From Buchnera aphidicola (Astegopteryx bambusae) (GTDB taxonomy: Bacteria; Pseudomonadota; Gammaproteobacteria; Enterobacterales; Enterobacteriaceae), in the NCBI RefSeq assembly GCF_039365365.1, contig NZ_CP134985.1:248001-312000 (forward strand): DNA of 64,000 bases, written 5' to 3'. Below the pieces are notes generated by a model. The model made no database searches and was not told the origin of the DNA. It saw nothing but the letters and a program-made list of their open reading frames with translations. A program made the position numbers and the translations under genes. Below, piece after piece: positions 46,338 to 56,089 of this stretch; position 1 is the first letter of the stretch; each line of letters starts with the position of its first letter.

Positions 46338-47618
46338 ATGTCAAAAATAAAAAAAATATATGCAAGAGAAATAATAGATTCAAGAGGATATCCAACAATA
46401 GAATCTGAAGTACATTTACAAGATGGATCAATTGGAATAGCTAGTGTTCCATCTGGTGCTTCAACAGGATCAAAAGAAGCATTAGAATTAAGAGACAAAA
46501 ATAAAGAATACTTTTTTGGATATGGAGTATTAAAATCAGTAAAAAATGTTAATGATATTATATCAAGAATTTTAAAAAACAAAAATGCAAAAAATCAAGA
46601 AAACATTGACGAAATTATGATAAAAGAAGATGGAACAAAAAACAAATCTAATTTAGGCGCGAATTCAATACTTTCTGTCTCATTAGCTGTTTCTAAAGCA
46701 TATTCTGTACATAAAAAAATAAATTTATATGAACATATATACAAATTATCCGGACAAACAAAAAAAATAATAATGCCAAGACCTATGATAAATATTATTA
46801 ATGGAGGAAAACATTCTAACAATAATTTAGATATACAAGAATTTATGATACAACCAAAAAAAAATATACCAATAAAACAGTCAATAAAAATGGGGTGCGA
46901 AATATTTCATTCATTATACAAAATATTAAAAAGTAAAAATATTAGTATATCAGTAGGAGATGAAGGAGGTTTTGCTCCAAATCTAAAAAATAATGAAGAA
47001 TCTTTTAAATTAATAAAAAAAGCAATTAAAAATACAAAATATATATTAGGAAAAGATTTAAATATTGCAATAGATTGTGCTGGATCTGAATTATATAATA
47101 AACTAAATGATAAATATGAATTAAAAAATGAAAAAAAAATATTTAATTATAAAACATTTACAAAATATTTAAAACAATTAAGCATAAAATATCATATAAA
47201 ATCTATAGAAGATCCTTTACACGAAGATGATTGGAAAGGATTTAAATATCATACAAAAAAAATTGGAAAAAAAGTACAAATAGTAGGAGATGATCTATTC
47301 GTTACCAATCCTATTATTTTAAAAAAAGGAATATTAAAAAAATCTGCTAATGCTATTTTAATAAAATTAAATCAAATTGGAACTCTTACAGAAACATTAG
47401 AAACAATTTATATAGCAAAAAAAGCAAATTACAATACAATTATATCACATAGATCAGGAGAAACTGAAGATACTTTTATAGCAGATCTGTCTATAGGAAC
47501 AATATCTGATCAAGTAAAAATGGGATCTATGTCAAGATCTGAAAGAACTGCTAAATATAATAGATTAATTAGAATAGAAGAAGAACTTTTAAAAAAAAAA
47601 TATAAAATTTCTTTATAA
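46338..47618 (+). CDS. eno: Enolase
   Basis: 426 residues (E. coli 432) from the ATG at 46338; the in-frame GTG nine bases earlier does not extend the alignment. Catalytic E209 ('SVGDEGG') and K343 ('LIKLNQIGT'), metal ligands D247, E291 and D318, and K394 near 'HRSGETED' are all present. It converts 2-phosphoglycerate to PEP, feeding the PTS that PtsG uses. In E. coli enolase also binds the RNase E tail; that tail is absent here. Confidence 0.97.
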   Translation: MSKIKKIYAREIIDSRGYPTIESEVHLQDGSIGIASVPSGASTGSKEALELRDKNKEYFFGYGVLKSVKNVNDIISRILKNKNAKNQENIDEIMIKEDGTKNKSNLGANSILSVSLAVSKAYSVHKKINLYEHIYKLSGQTKKIIMPRPMINIINGGKHSNNNLDIQEFMIQPKKNIPIKQSIKMGCEIFHSLYKILKSKNISISVGDEGGFAPNLKNNEESFKLIKKAIKNTKYILGKDLNIAIDCAGSELYNKLNDKYELKNEKKIFNYKTFTKYLKQLSIKYHIKSIEDPLHEDDWKGFKYHTKKIGKKVQIVGDDLFVTNPIILKKGILKKSANAILIKLNQIGTLTETLETIYIAKKANYNTIISHRSGETEDTFIADLSIGTISDQVKMGSMSRSERTAKYNRLIRIEEELLKKKYKISL

Positions 47619-47683
47619 TAATTTTATTAAATAACATTTTTTTTAAAAATTAAAAAACATTAAAAAATAAATATATTAAAAAA

Positions 47684-48544
47684 ATGAAAAAAAAAACTTT
47701 TATAATAGATGGAACTTATTATATGTATAAATATTATTATGCTATACCTATGTTAAAAAACAAATTTGGAAAACCAACAAATATAATATATGGATTTATA
47801 AAAATGATACGTTTTATTTATAAAAAATATAATCCAAAGAAAATAATAATAGTATTTGACTCCAAAAAAAAAAGTTTTAGAAAAAAAATATGCAATGAAT
47901 ATAAACAAAACAGAAAAAAAATGCCAAAAAAAATTATAGAACAAATTGAACCATTACACTTTTTAATAAAAAATTTTGGAATACCAATAGTAAAAATACC
48001 GTTAATAGAAGCAGATGATGCTATTGGTATATTATCTAAAATAGAAAATAAAAAAAAAAATTTTGTATTTATTTTAACTAATGATAAAGATATGTATCAA
48101 ATAATAAATTCAAAAACATTTATTTTAAAAAATTTATCTGAAATAATAGGAACAAAAGAAATAAAAAAAAAATATAAAATATATCCAAAAAATATCCCAG
48201 ATTATTTATCATTAGTTGGAGACAGATCTGACAATATACTAGGTGTTCCTTACATAGGAAAAAAAACAGCTCAAATACTTATAAAAAAATATAAAAATTT
48301 AAAAAATATATATAAAAACATTTCAAAAATAAAAAAATTAAAAATAAGAAATATAAATAAAATTGTAGCTAGTTTAGAAAAAACAAAAAAAAAAACAATA
48401 TTATCACTAAAGTTAACAACGTTATGTTTAAACTTTAAAATAAAAAAAAAATTTAAAAATTTAAAATTACATACACCAAACATAAAGAATTTAAATAATT
48501 TTTTTATAAAAAATCAACTTAAAAGTTTTTATAAAAAAATATAA
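47684..48544 (+). CDS. polA: DNA polymerase I 5'-3' exonuclease domain only
   Basis: 286 residues against 928 for E. coli PolA. It matches only the N-terminal 5' nuclease: 'FIIDGTYYMYKYYYAIP' (metal Asp 9), 'PKKIIIVFDSKKKSFRKK', 'PLIEADDAIG', 'LTNDKDMYQII', 'LVGDRSDNILGVPYIGKKTA' with the H3TH motif. The end 'NFFIKNQLKSFYKKI' fits 'LGLFKKYEFKRWT' at the domain border, so the proofreading and polymerase domains are cleanly missing. It should remove RNA primers and flaps at Okazaki junctions. Xni is the alternative name for a lone domain, but the neighbour typA and the sequence favour polA. Confidence 0.9.
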   Translation: MKKKTFIIDGTYYMYKYYYAIPMLKNKFGKPTNIIYGFIKMIRFIYKKYNPKKIIIVFDSKKKSFRKKICNEYKQNRKKMPKKIIEQIEPLHFLIKNFGIPIVKIPLIEADDAIGILSKIENKKKNFVFILTNDKDMYQIINSKTFILKNLSEIIGTKEIKKKYKIYPKNIPDYLSLVGDRSDNILGVPYIGKKTAQILIKKYKNLKNIYKNISKIKKLKIRNINKIVASLEKTKKKTILSLKLTTLCLNFKIKKKFKNLKLHTPNIKNLNNFFIKNQLKSFYKKI

Positions 48545-48638
48545 TAAATAAAATAAATAAAAATATATTTTAAAAAATTTTATAATATAAATATATTATT
48601 AAATAATACAAAATTATAACTCTATTTTATAGAAAAAT

Positions 48639-50459
48639 ATGAAAAAAATAAAAAATATAGCAATAATAGCACATGTAGATCATGGAAAAACTACTTTAAT
48701 AGATAAACTATTACAAGCATCAGAATATGGCAAAAAAGAAAAATATCAAGAAGATAGAATAATGGATTCTAACTATTTAGAAAAAGAAAGAGGTATTACT
48801 ATATTATCTAAACACACATCATTATTTTGGAAAAAATATAAAATAAATATAGTAGATACTCCTGGACATGCAGATTTTGCGGGAGAGGTAGAAAGAATAA
48901 TATCCATGGTAGATTCTGTTTTGCTAATAGTAGATTCTTTAGAAGGACCCATGCCGCAAACTAGATTTGTTACAAAAAAATCATTTTCATATAATTTAAA
49001 ACCTATAGTTGTAATAAACAAAATAGATAGAAAGAATGCAAGACCAAATTGGGTATTAAATGAAATATTCGATTTGTTTATAAATTTAAATGCTACAGAA
49101 GAACAATTAGATTTTCCAATAGTATATACATCTGCTACTTTGGGAACTTCAGGAACAGACTTAAAAAATATAAAAAAAAATATGATTCCTTTAATAGAAA
49201 CAATAATAAAACATACACCTACTATTAAAAAAAAAAATAATAGTAAATTGAAACTACAAATTTCACAAATAGATTATGATAAATATTTAGGAAATTTAGG
49301 AATAGGAAAAATACAATCTGGTACAATAAAACAAAATCAAAATGTATTTATAAAAAATAATAAAAATAAAACATACAAAGGAAAAATTAATAAAATATTG
49401 CATTACTGTGGTTTAGAAAAAATAGAAATAAAAAAAGCTCATACAGGAGAAATAATATTAATATCTGGAATAGAAAATATAAAAATATCTGATACTGTTT
49501 GTGAAGAAAAAAATGCAACTCCAATACCTAATTTAATAATAGATAAACCTACGGTAAAAATATTTTTATCAGCAAATACATCACCTCTTGTAGGAAAAGA
49601 AGGAAAATATTTAACTTCTAGACAAATATTAAATAGATTAAAAATAGAAAAATTAAAAAATGTTTCATTAAAAATAAATTATAAAAATGATTCCAATATA
49701 TTTTGTATATCAGGAAGAGGAGAATTACATTTATCTATTTTGATTGAAACTATGAGAAGAGAAGGTTTTGAAATGGAACTATCTAGACCACAGATAATTT
49801 TCAAAAATTATAAAAACGAAATATATGAACCATATGAAAATTTAATAATTGATATAAATAAAAAATATCAAGGTAACATTATGAAATTTATCGGAGAAAA
49901 AAAAGGAAACTTAAAAAATATAACAACAAGTAATGAAAAAGACAGAATATATTTAGAATATGATATTTCTAGTAGAGCATTGATAGGATTTAGATCTGAA
50001 TTTAATAATATAACATCAGGTACAGGAATATTTTATTCTTCTTTTAAAAAATATGATGTCAAAAAAAAATGTAAAATCACACAAAGAAAAAATGGTGTTT
50101 TAATTTCTAATAAAACAGGAAAAGCATTAGGATTTTCTTTATTTTCTTTACAAGAAAGAGGTAAATTATTTATTTCTCACGGCGAACAAGTTTATGAAGG
50201 ACAAATTATAGGAATACATAATAGAACAAATGATTTAACTGTAAACTGTTTATCTGGAAAAAAATTAACTAATATGAGAGCTTCAGGAAATGATGAAGCT
50301 ATAAATTTAATAAAACCTATTAACATCACATTAGAGAAAGCATTTAATTTTATAAATGACGATGAATTAATAGAAATAACACCAAAAAAAATTAGATTAA
50401 GAAAAAAATATCTAAAAGAAAATGATAGAAAAAAAATGTATAAAAAAATTATTTCTTAA
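48639..50459 (+). CDS. typA: Ribosome-dependent GTPase TypA (BipA)
   Basis: 606 residues (E. coli 607). 'NIAIIAHVDHGKTTLIDKLL' (P-loop), 'ERGITI', 'DTPGHADFAGEVERI', 'NKIDR' and 'TSATLGTSG' form the G domain; EF-G-like domains III and V and the unique C-terminal domain ('RTNDLTVNCLSGKKLTNMRASGNDEAI') follow. BipA helps 50S assembly at low temperature. Its 3' end overlaps the convergent gmk by 11 bp. Confidence 0.97.
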   Translation: MKKIKNIAIIAHVDHGKTTLIDKLLQASEYGKKEKYQEDRIMDSNYLEKERGITILSKHTSLFWKKYKINIVDTPGHADFAGEVERIISMVDSVLLIVDSLEGPMPQTRFVTKKSFSYNLKPIVVINKIDRKNARPNWVLNEIFDLFINLNATEEQLDFPIVYTSATLGTSGTDLKNIKKNMIPLIETIIKHTPTIKKKNNSKLKLQISQIDYDKYLGNLGIGKIQSGTIKQNQNVFIKNNKNKTYKGKINKILHYCGLEKIEIKKAHTGEIILISGIENIKISDTVCEEKNATPIPNLIIDKPTVKIFLSANTSPLVGKEGKYLTSRQILNRLKIEKLKNVSLKINYKNDSNIFCISGRGELHLSILIETMRREGFEMELSRPQIIFKNYKNEIYEPYENLIIDINKKYQGNIMKFIGEKKGNLKNITTSNEKDRIYLEYDISSRALIGFRSEFNNITSGTGIFYSSFKKYDVKKKCKITQRKNGVLISNKTGKALGFSLFSLQERGKLFISHGEQVYEGQIIGIHNRTNDLTVNCLSGKKLTNMRASGNDEAINLIKPINITLEKAFNFINDDELIEITPKKIRLRKKYLKENDRKKMYKKIIS

Positions 50460-51084
50460 TAAAATTTTTAATTAAATCAAAATATTTTTTTTTATTGTAA
50501 AAAACTTTTAATCTCTCTGCAATAACTATTGATTTAATATTTTTTAAAGTATTTTCAAAATTATCATTTATTATTAAATAGTCATAATTTTTATAATATT
50601 TTATTTCTGTGTCAAAACTTTTCATTCTGTTATAAATAATTTTTTTGTTATCTTGATTACGAAACTTCAACCTTCTAATTAATTCATTTTTAGAAGGAGG
50701 TATTACAAAAATACTAGTAGAAAATCTAATTTTTTTTTTAATTTGACATGCACCTTTATAGTCAATGTCTAAAAAAATATCTAAACCCAAATTAATGTTT
50801 TTATTAATTTCATATAAACTAGTACCATAATAATTATTAAAAACTTTGGCATATTCTAAAAATTTTTCTTTCTTTATCATATTTTTAAAAATATTTTCAG
50901 AAACAAAATTATAATGAACATTATTAATTTCCATATTTCTTTTTAATCTAGTTGTATAAGATACAGATAAAAATATATTTTTTAATATATTTTTTGTAAT
51001 AAAGTTTTGTAATAAACTAGATTTTCCTACACCGCTAGGACCAGAAAATATAAAACATATTCCGTTACTATTATTTTTTTTCAT
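50449..51084 (-). CDS. gmk: Guanylate kinase
   Basis: 211 residues (E. coli 207). P-loop 'FSGPSGVGKSSLL' at 13-25, GMP-binding 'SVSYTTRLKR' and 'VHYNFVSENIF', 'YYGTSLYEI' and 'LDIDYKGACQIK'. It phosphorylates GMP/dGMP. Lies 4 bp downstream of ygfZ. In E. coli gmk heads the rpoZ-spoT operon, which is not present here. Confidence 0.95.
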   Translation of the reverse strand: MKKNNSNGICFIFSGPSGVGKSSLLQNFITKNILKNIFLSVSYTTRLKRNMEINNVHYNFVSENIFKNMIKKEKFLEYAKVFNNYYGTSLYEINKNINLGLDIFLDIDYKGACQIKKKIRFSTSIFVIPPSKNELIRRLKFRNQDNKKIIYNRMKSFDTEIKYYKNYDYLIINDNFENTLKNIKSIVIAERLKVFYNKKKYFDLIKNFIKK

Positions 51085-51088
51085 AATA

Positions 51089-52069
51089 TTATATATAAAT
51101 TTTTTTTATATAAAAAAATATCTTTTTTATACTGTTTATTTTTAATGAAGAACATTTATTAACAGTACTTTTTAAAACACATTGAACAAACACAAATTTG
51201 TTCATTTTTATAGAAAAAAGTACTTTACCAGAAAAAATAAAAGTATTTTTTATATATTCAAATATATTTTCTCCTATTTTTGGTATTTTTTCTGAAACAC
51301 CATATATTAAAAATAATCTTTTATTATTAATATTTTTATATTTAATTTTAGATAAAATTTCTTGTCCTTTATAACAACCTTTTTTAAAACTTATACAATT
51401 AAATTTTTTTAAATTTAATGAAAAAGGAAAAAATTTTCTACAATTTTTTTCTTCTAATATAGGAAAACCAATTTCCATGTTTAGTAAATCCCATAAAAAG
51501 TTCTTTTTTGTTTCAAAATGAAAATTTTTTTTATTTTTTAAACATTCAATTTTTTTATAATTCGCGATAATAATATATCTTTTTATGATACCATTTATTT
51601 TTAAAAATATAAAATCATTTTTTTTTATTAAATTATTATTTTTAAAAGATATATTAAAATATTTTTCTAAAAAAATTTTTGAATTTTTACCAAAAACACC
51701 ATATGCAGCTAAACTAGTAGATGTATGTATATCAACTTTTGAAAATATAGCATATTTTTTAATTTCTAAATTTTGAATTTTAGAAATACTTTTTCTTTGC
51801 AAATAAATATAATTGTTAAGACAATTATTAAAAATTAAAAATACACTAATTATTTTACCGTTTACATCACAATGTGATCCAAAACTATAATTATTTTCTT
51901 TTAAATCTGTAATATCATTTGTAAATTGATTTTGTAAATATATTTTACTATCCTTTCCGGAAACTATATTTATAGAAATATTATTTAAAAATACTAATAA
52001 TGGTTTATCCTTTAAAAAAATATCTTTAAAATAGAATGAAAAAATAGATTTTTTCAAAATTATCCTCAA
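51089..52069 (-). CDS. ygfZ: Folate-binding protein YgfZ, Fe-S cluster factor
   Basis: 326 residues, equal to E. coli. The family signature KGCYxGQE appears as 'KGCYKGQEILSKIKYK', including the redox-relevant cysteine. The GcvT-like N-terminal fold has 'SGKDSKIYLQNQFTNDI'. YgfZ supports folate-dependent repair or maturation of Fe-S enzymes such as MiaB, which is also encoded here (56.1 kb). Much of the remainder is Lys/Asn/Phe-rich. Divergent from prfB. Confidence 0.9.
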   Translation of the reverse strand: MRIILKKSIFSFYFKDIFLKDKPLLVFLNNISINIVSGKDSKIYLQNQFTNDITDLKENNYSFGSHCDVNGKIISVFLIFNNCLNNYIYLQRKSISKIQNLEIKKYAIFSKVDIHTSTSLAAYGVFGKNSKIFLEKYFNISFKNNNLIKKNDFIFLKINGIIKRYIIIANYKKIECLKNKKNFHFETKKNFLWDLLNMEIGFPILEEKNCRKFFPFSLNLKKFNCISFKKGCYKGQEILSKIKYKNINNKRLFLIYGVSEKIPKIGENIFEYIKNTFIFSGKVLFSIKMNKFVFVQCVLKSTVNKCSSLKINSIKKIFFYIKKIYI

Positions 52070-52202
52070 CTAAATTAAATATATTAAAACAAAAAAATTA
52101 AAAAAAATACTTTAAAAATATACAAAATTATATAAAAATATCTTTATACATTATGCAAAACTTATTTTATCATATATAAAAAATATATAATAGGAAAATA
52201 TT

Positions 52203-53296
52203 TTGGACATTATAAAAATAGAAAAAAATATAAAAAAAATAAAAAAAAAAACGAAAAATTAAAGATAATAATAAATTATTATAAAAAAAAAAATAAATTA
52301 ATAAATATAAAACATGAGTTAAAAAAAGAACATACATGGAAAAATACACAATTAATGTTAAATTTAAAAAAAGAAAAAAAAAGATTAGAAAAAAAAATAT
52401 TTCCAATAAAAAAAAATTTGATAAAAATAGAATATCTATTAGATTTAATAAAATTATCAAAAGAATCAAACAATTATGAAATATTAGAAGATATAAAAAT
52501 AGAAACAAAAAAAATAGAAAAAAAAACTAATAAAATAGAAATGTATAAAATGTTTTCTAAAAAATATGACAAATATAATTGTTATTTAGACCTTCAAGCT
52601 GGATCAGGAGGTATAGAATCACAAGATTGGACAAAAATGTTATTAAAAATGTATTTAAAATGGGCTAATAAAAAAAAATTTAAAACCAAAATAATATCTG
52701 AATCAAAAGGAGAAATTGCTGGTATAAAATCAGCAACAATACATATATTAGGAAAGTTTGCTTTAGGATGGTTTAGAACAGAAACAGGAATACATAGATT
52801 AGTTCGAAAAAGTCCATTTAATTCTACTGGAAAAAGACATACATCTTTTGCATCTGTATATATATATCCAGAAATAAAAAAAAAAAAAAAAATAAAAATA
52901 TTAAATTCTGAAATAAAAATAGATGTATATAGATCTTCAGGAGCTGGAGGTCAACATGTAAATAAAACAGAATCTGCTGTCCGAATAACACATATACCAA
53001 CAAATTTAGTAACTCAATGTCAAAATTACAGATCTCAACATAAAAATAAAGAACAAGCTATAAAACAAATGAAGTTAAAAATACAAAATTTAGAGATAAA
53101 AAAAAGTGATAAAAAAAAAAAAATTTTAGAAAATTCAAAATCTGACATTACCTGGAGTAAACAAATTAGATCATACATATTAGATACTTCTACAGTAAAA
53201 GATATAAGAACAGGTATAGAATCTAAAAATATACAATCTATATTAAATGGTAATTTAGAAATTTTTATAAAAGAAACTTTAAAATTAGGTGTTTAA
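52203..53296 (+). CDS. prfB: Peptide chain release factor RF2; apparent frameshift at an A11 tract
   Basis: The uninterrupted frame with homology ends at 53296 and has its first ATG at 52355, but homology begins earlier: 'YYKKKNKLINIKHELKKEHTW' (from 52277) matches E. coli '[22 protein letters not shown]'. No start codon other than ATA/ATC types exists in that frame back to 52142. A TTG at 52203, with AGGA 7 nt upstream, opens a second frame that ends at TAA 52260. One extra A in the A11 run (52241-52251) would join the two frames into a protein with E. coli-like N-terminal length. The E. coli CUU-UGA programmed +1 site is absent. The SPF stop-recognition tripeptide and GGQ ('GAGGQHVNKTES') are intact, so RF2 should be functional if the frame is bridged. 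Confidence 0.85.
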
Positions 53297-53298
53297 AA

Positions 53299-54789
53299 AT
53301 GAAAGTAGAAAAAAAGAATAAAAAAATTTCAGAAACAAAAAAAATGAAAAAAAATAGTATTAAATACATAAAAAAAAATAATTTTTCTTATCCAAATAAC
53401 TTTTGTCCTAATACAACGTGTAAAAACATATTAAAAAAATATAAATTTATAAAAGAAAAACATAAAAATAAAAAAAATAAAAGTTTAAAAATATCTGGGA
53501 GAATAATAAAAATAAGAATAATGGGAAAAGCATCTTTTTGTGAAATAAAAGATATGACTGGAAAAATTCAAATATATATTTCGCAAAAATATATAAAAAA
53601 AAATTTTTATGAAAATCATTTTAAAAAATGGAATATAGGAGACATAATAGGTGTATGTGGAAATGTTTTTAAAACAAAAACAAAAGAAACAACAATAAAA
53701 TGTAAAAAAATAATATTATTAACAAAAACATTTAGACCTATACCTATTAACGAATATGGTTTAATTGATAAAGAAAAATGTTATAGAAAAAGATATTTAG
53801 ATTTAATTGTAAATAAAAATTCTATAAAAAAATTTTTTATTAGATCTAAAATAATATTTTTAATTAGAAAATTTTTTAATAAAAAAAAATTTATAGAAGT
53901 AGAAACACCAATAATGCAAAATATTCCAGGAGGAGCATCAGCAAAACCATTTGTAACATATCATAATTCTTTTAATAGAAAAATGTATTTAAGAATATCA
54001 CCAGAATTATATTTAAAAAAGTTAATTGTAGGAGGATTCGAAAAAATATTTGAAATAAGTAAAAATTTCAGAAATGAAGGAATATCCAACAAACACAATC
54101 CAGAATTTACTATGATAGAAGCATATATGGCATATTCTAATTACAAAGACATGATGAAATTAATAGAAAAATTATTTTTATATATATTAAAAAATGTAAA
54201 TAAAAATTCTCATATAATATATAATAAAAAAAAAATAAATTTTAAAAAAAAATTTAATAAAATTACAATTGATCAAGCAATTTTAAATTTTAATAAAAAT
54301 ATAAAAGATAATGAAATAAATGATATAAATAAAATAAAAAAAATAGCCGTTAAAAAAAAAATAAATATAAAAAATTATTACAGTATTGAAAAAATAAAAA
54401 TAAAAATATTTGAACAAACTATAGAAAAAAATATAATACAACCAACTTTTATAACACATTATCCAGTTGAAACATCCCCTTTAGCAAAAAAAAATAAAAA
54501 AAACAAAAATTTAACAGAAAGATTTGAACTTTTTATATCTGGAATAGAAATTAGCAATGGTTTTTCAGAATTAAATGATCCAATTGATCAAAAAAAAAGA
54601 TTTAAAAATCAAATTAAAAAAAATAAAAAAAATACAAATTTTTATGACAAAGAATATATAAAAGCTTTAGAATATGGACTACCACCTACTTCAGGGATGG
54701 GAATTGGAATAGATAGAATGATAATGTTATTGACGAATTCTAAAAATATTAGAGATATTATATTATTCCCAACTTTAAGAAAAAATTAA
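53299..54789 (+). CDS. lysS: Lysyl-tRNA synthetase, class II
   Basis: 496 residues (E. coli 505). The OB-fold anticodon domain ('GRIIKIRIMGKASFCEIKD') leads to motif 1 ('FIEVETPIMQNIPGGASAKPF'), motif 2 ('EISKNFRNEGISNKHNPEFTMIEAYMAY') and motif 3 ('GLPPTSGMGIGIDRMIMLLTN'). Its ATG is 2 bp after the prfB stop, so the two are coupled as in E. coli. Demand on this enzyme is high since Lys is among the most used residues in this proteome. Confidence 0.97.
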   Translation: MKVEKKNKKISETKKMKKNSIKYIKKNNFSYPNNFCPNTTCKNILKKYKFIKEKHKNKKNKSLKISGRIIKIRIMGKASFCEIKDMTGKIQIYISQKYIKKNFYENHFKKWNIGDIIGVCGNVFKTKTKETTIKCKKIILLTKTFRPIPINEYGLIDKEKCYRKRYLDLIVNKNSIKKFFIRSKIIFLIRKFFNKKKFIEVETPIMQNIPGGASAKPFVTYHNSFNRKMYLRISPELYLKKLIVGGFEKIFEISKNFRNEGISNKHNPEFTMIEAYMAYSNYKDMMKLIEKLFLYILKNVNKNSHIIYNKKKINFKKKFNKITIDQAILNFNKNIKDNEINDINKIKKIAVKKKINIKNYYSIEKIKIKIFEQTIEKNIIQPTFITHYPVETSPLAKKNKKNKNLTERFELFISGIEISNGFSELNDPIDQKKRFKNQIKKNKKNTNFYDKEYIKALEYGLPPTSGMGIGIDRMIMLLTNSKNIRDIILFPTLRKN

Positions 54790-54815
54790 AAAATTAAAAA
54801 AAAAGAAACATAAAA

Positions 54816-56084
54816 ATGAAAAATGAAATTAAAAAAAAATATAATATATATAATGCAATAAAAAAAATTATAAAAACAAATACAACACCATTTTGGATAT
54901 ATGAAGAAAAATCTATTTTAAAACAAATACATAAATTAAAAGATTTTGATATTATAAGATTTGCTCAAAAATCTTGTTCTAATATAAATATATTAAAAAT
55001 AATGAAAAAAAAAAAATTAAAAATAGATGCTGTATCATCAGGAGAAATAGAAAGAGCAATAATTGCTGGTTTTACACCAAAAAATGATGAAATAGTATTT
55101 ACATCAGATATTTTTGATAAAGAATCTCTTTTAAAAATAAAAAATTTAAATATTACTGTAAACATAGGATCAATAGATATGATAAAACAATTAGGAAAAG
55201 TTTCACCTGGACATAAAATATGGTTACGTATAAATCCAAAGTTTGGAGATGGACATAACAAAAAAACAAATACTGGAGGAGAAAATAGTAAACATGGGAT
55301 ATGGAAAATATCAGATGCTTTATTAAAAATAAAGAAATATAATCTAAATTTATCAGGTTTTCACGTACATATAGGATCAGGAGTAAATTTTAAAAATTTA
55401 AAAAAAGTATGCCGCTATATAGAAAAAAATATAATAAAATTAAATAAAAAAATAGATATAATATCCTCTGGAGGAGGAATACCTATACCATATAAAAAAA
55501 ATGAAAAAGAAATAGATATAAAAAAATATACACAATGTTGGAAAAAAACTAAAAAAAAAATAGAACAAAAATTAAATAAAAAAATTTTATTAGAAACAGA
55601 ACCTGGTAGATTTATAATTGCAAAATCTGGATTTTTAGTATCTGAAGTTAGAGCAATAAAAAAAACTAGTAAATATAAATTTGTCTTAATAAATTCTGGA
55701 TTTAATGATCTTATAAGACCAGTTATGTATGGAAGCTATCATAAAATATCAGTAATAAAAAAAAAAAATAAAAGAAAAAATTTTAAAAAAAATGAAAAAG
55801 TTGTAATATCAGGACCACTATGTGAATCAGGTGACACATTTACTGTCGGAAAAAATGGAAATATAAAATCAAGAAGTCTCCCAAAATTACATATAGGAGA
55901 TTATTTAATATTTCATGATGTAGGAGCATATGGATCTTCTATGTCATCAAATTATAATAGCAAACCATTAATATCAGAATTTTTGTTAACAAAAAAAAAT
56001 AAAATCAAACAAATAAGAAAAAAACAAAATATAAAAGAACTAATAAATTTAGAAATAAAAAAAACATCAAATAAAAAAATTTAA
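54816..56084 (+). CDS. lysA: Diaminopimelate decarboxylase
   Basis: 422 residues (E. coli 420). PLP Schiff-base lysine K52 in 'RFAQKSCSN', 'GGENSKHGIW', 'GFHVHIGSG', 'ISSGGGIPIPYK', 'ETEPGRFIIAKSG' and the active-site 'GPLCESGDTFT'. It carries out the final step of lysine synthesis, meso-DAP to L-lysine. Lysine is a host-essential amino acid. With asd at 63 kb two steps of the aspartate-to-lysine route are in the window. No lysR regulator is adjacent. Confidence 0.96.
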   Translation: MKNEIKKKYNIYNAIKKIIKTNTTPFWIYEEKSILKQIHKLKDFDIIRFAQKSCSNINILKIMKKKKLKIDAVSSGEIERAIIAGFTPKNDEIVFTSDIFDKESLLKIKNLNITVNIGSIDMIKQLGKVSPGHKIWLRINPKFGDGHNKKTNTGGENSKHGIWKISDALLKIKKYNLNLSGFHVHIGSGVNFKNLKKVCRYIEKNIIKLNKKIDIISSGGGIPIPYKKNEKEIDIKKYTQCWKKTKKKIEQKLNKKILLETEPGRFIIAKSGFLVSEVRAIKKTSKYKFVLINSGFNDLIRPVMYGSYHKISVIKKKNKRKNFKKNEKVVISGPLCESGDTFTVGKNGNIKSRSLPKLHIGDYLIFHDVGAYGSSMSSNYNSKPLISEFLLTKKNKIKQIRKKQNIKELINLEIKKTSNKKI

Positions 56085-56089
56085 ATTAT

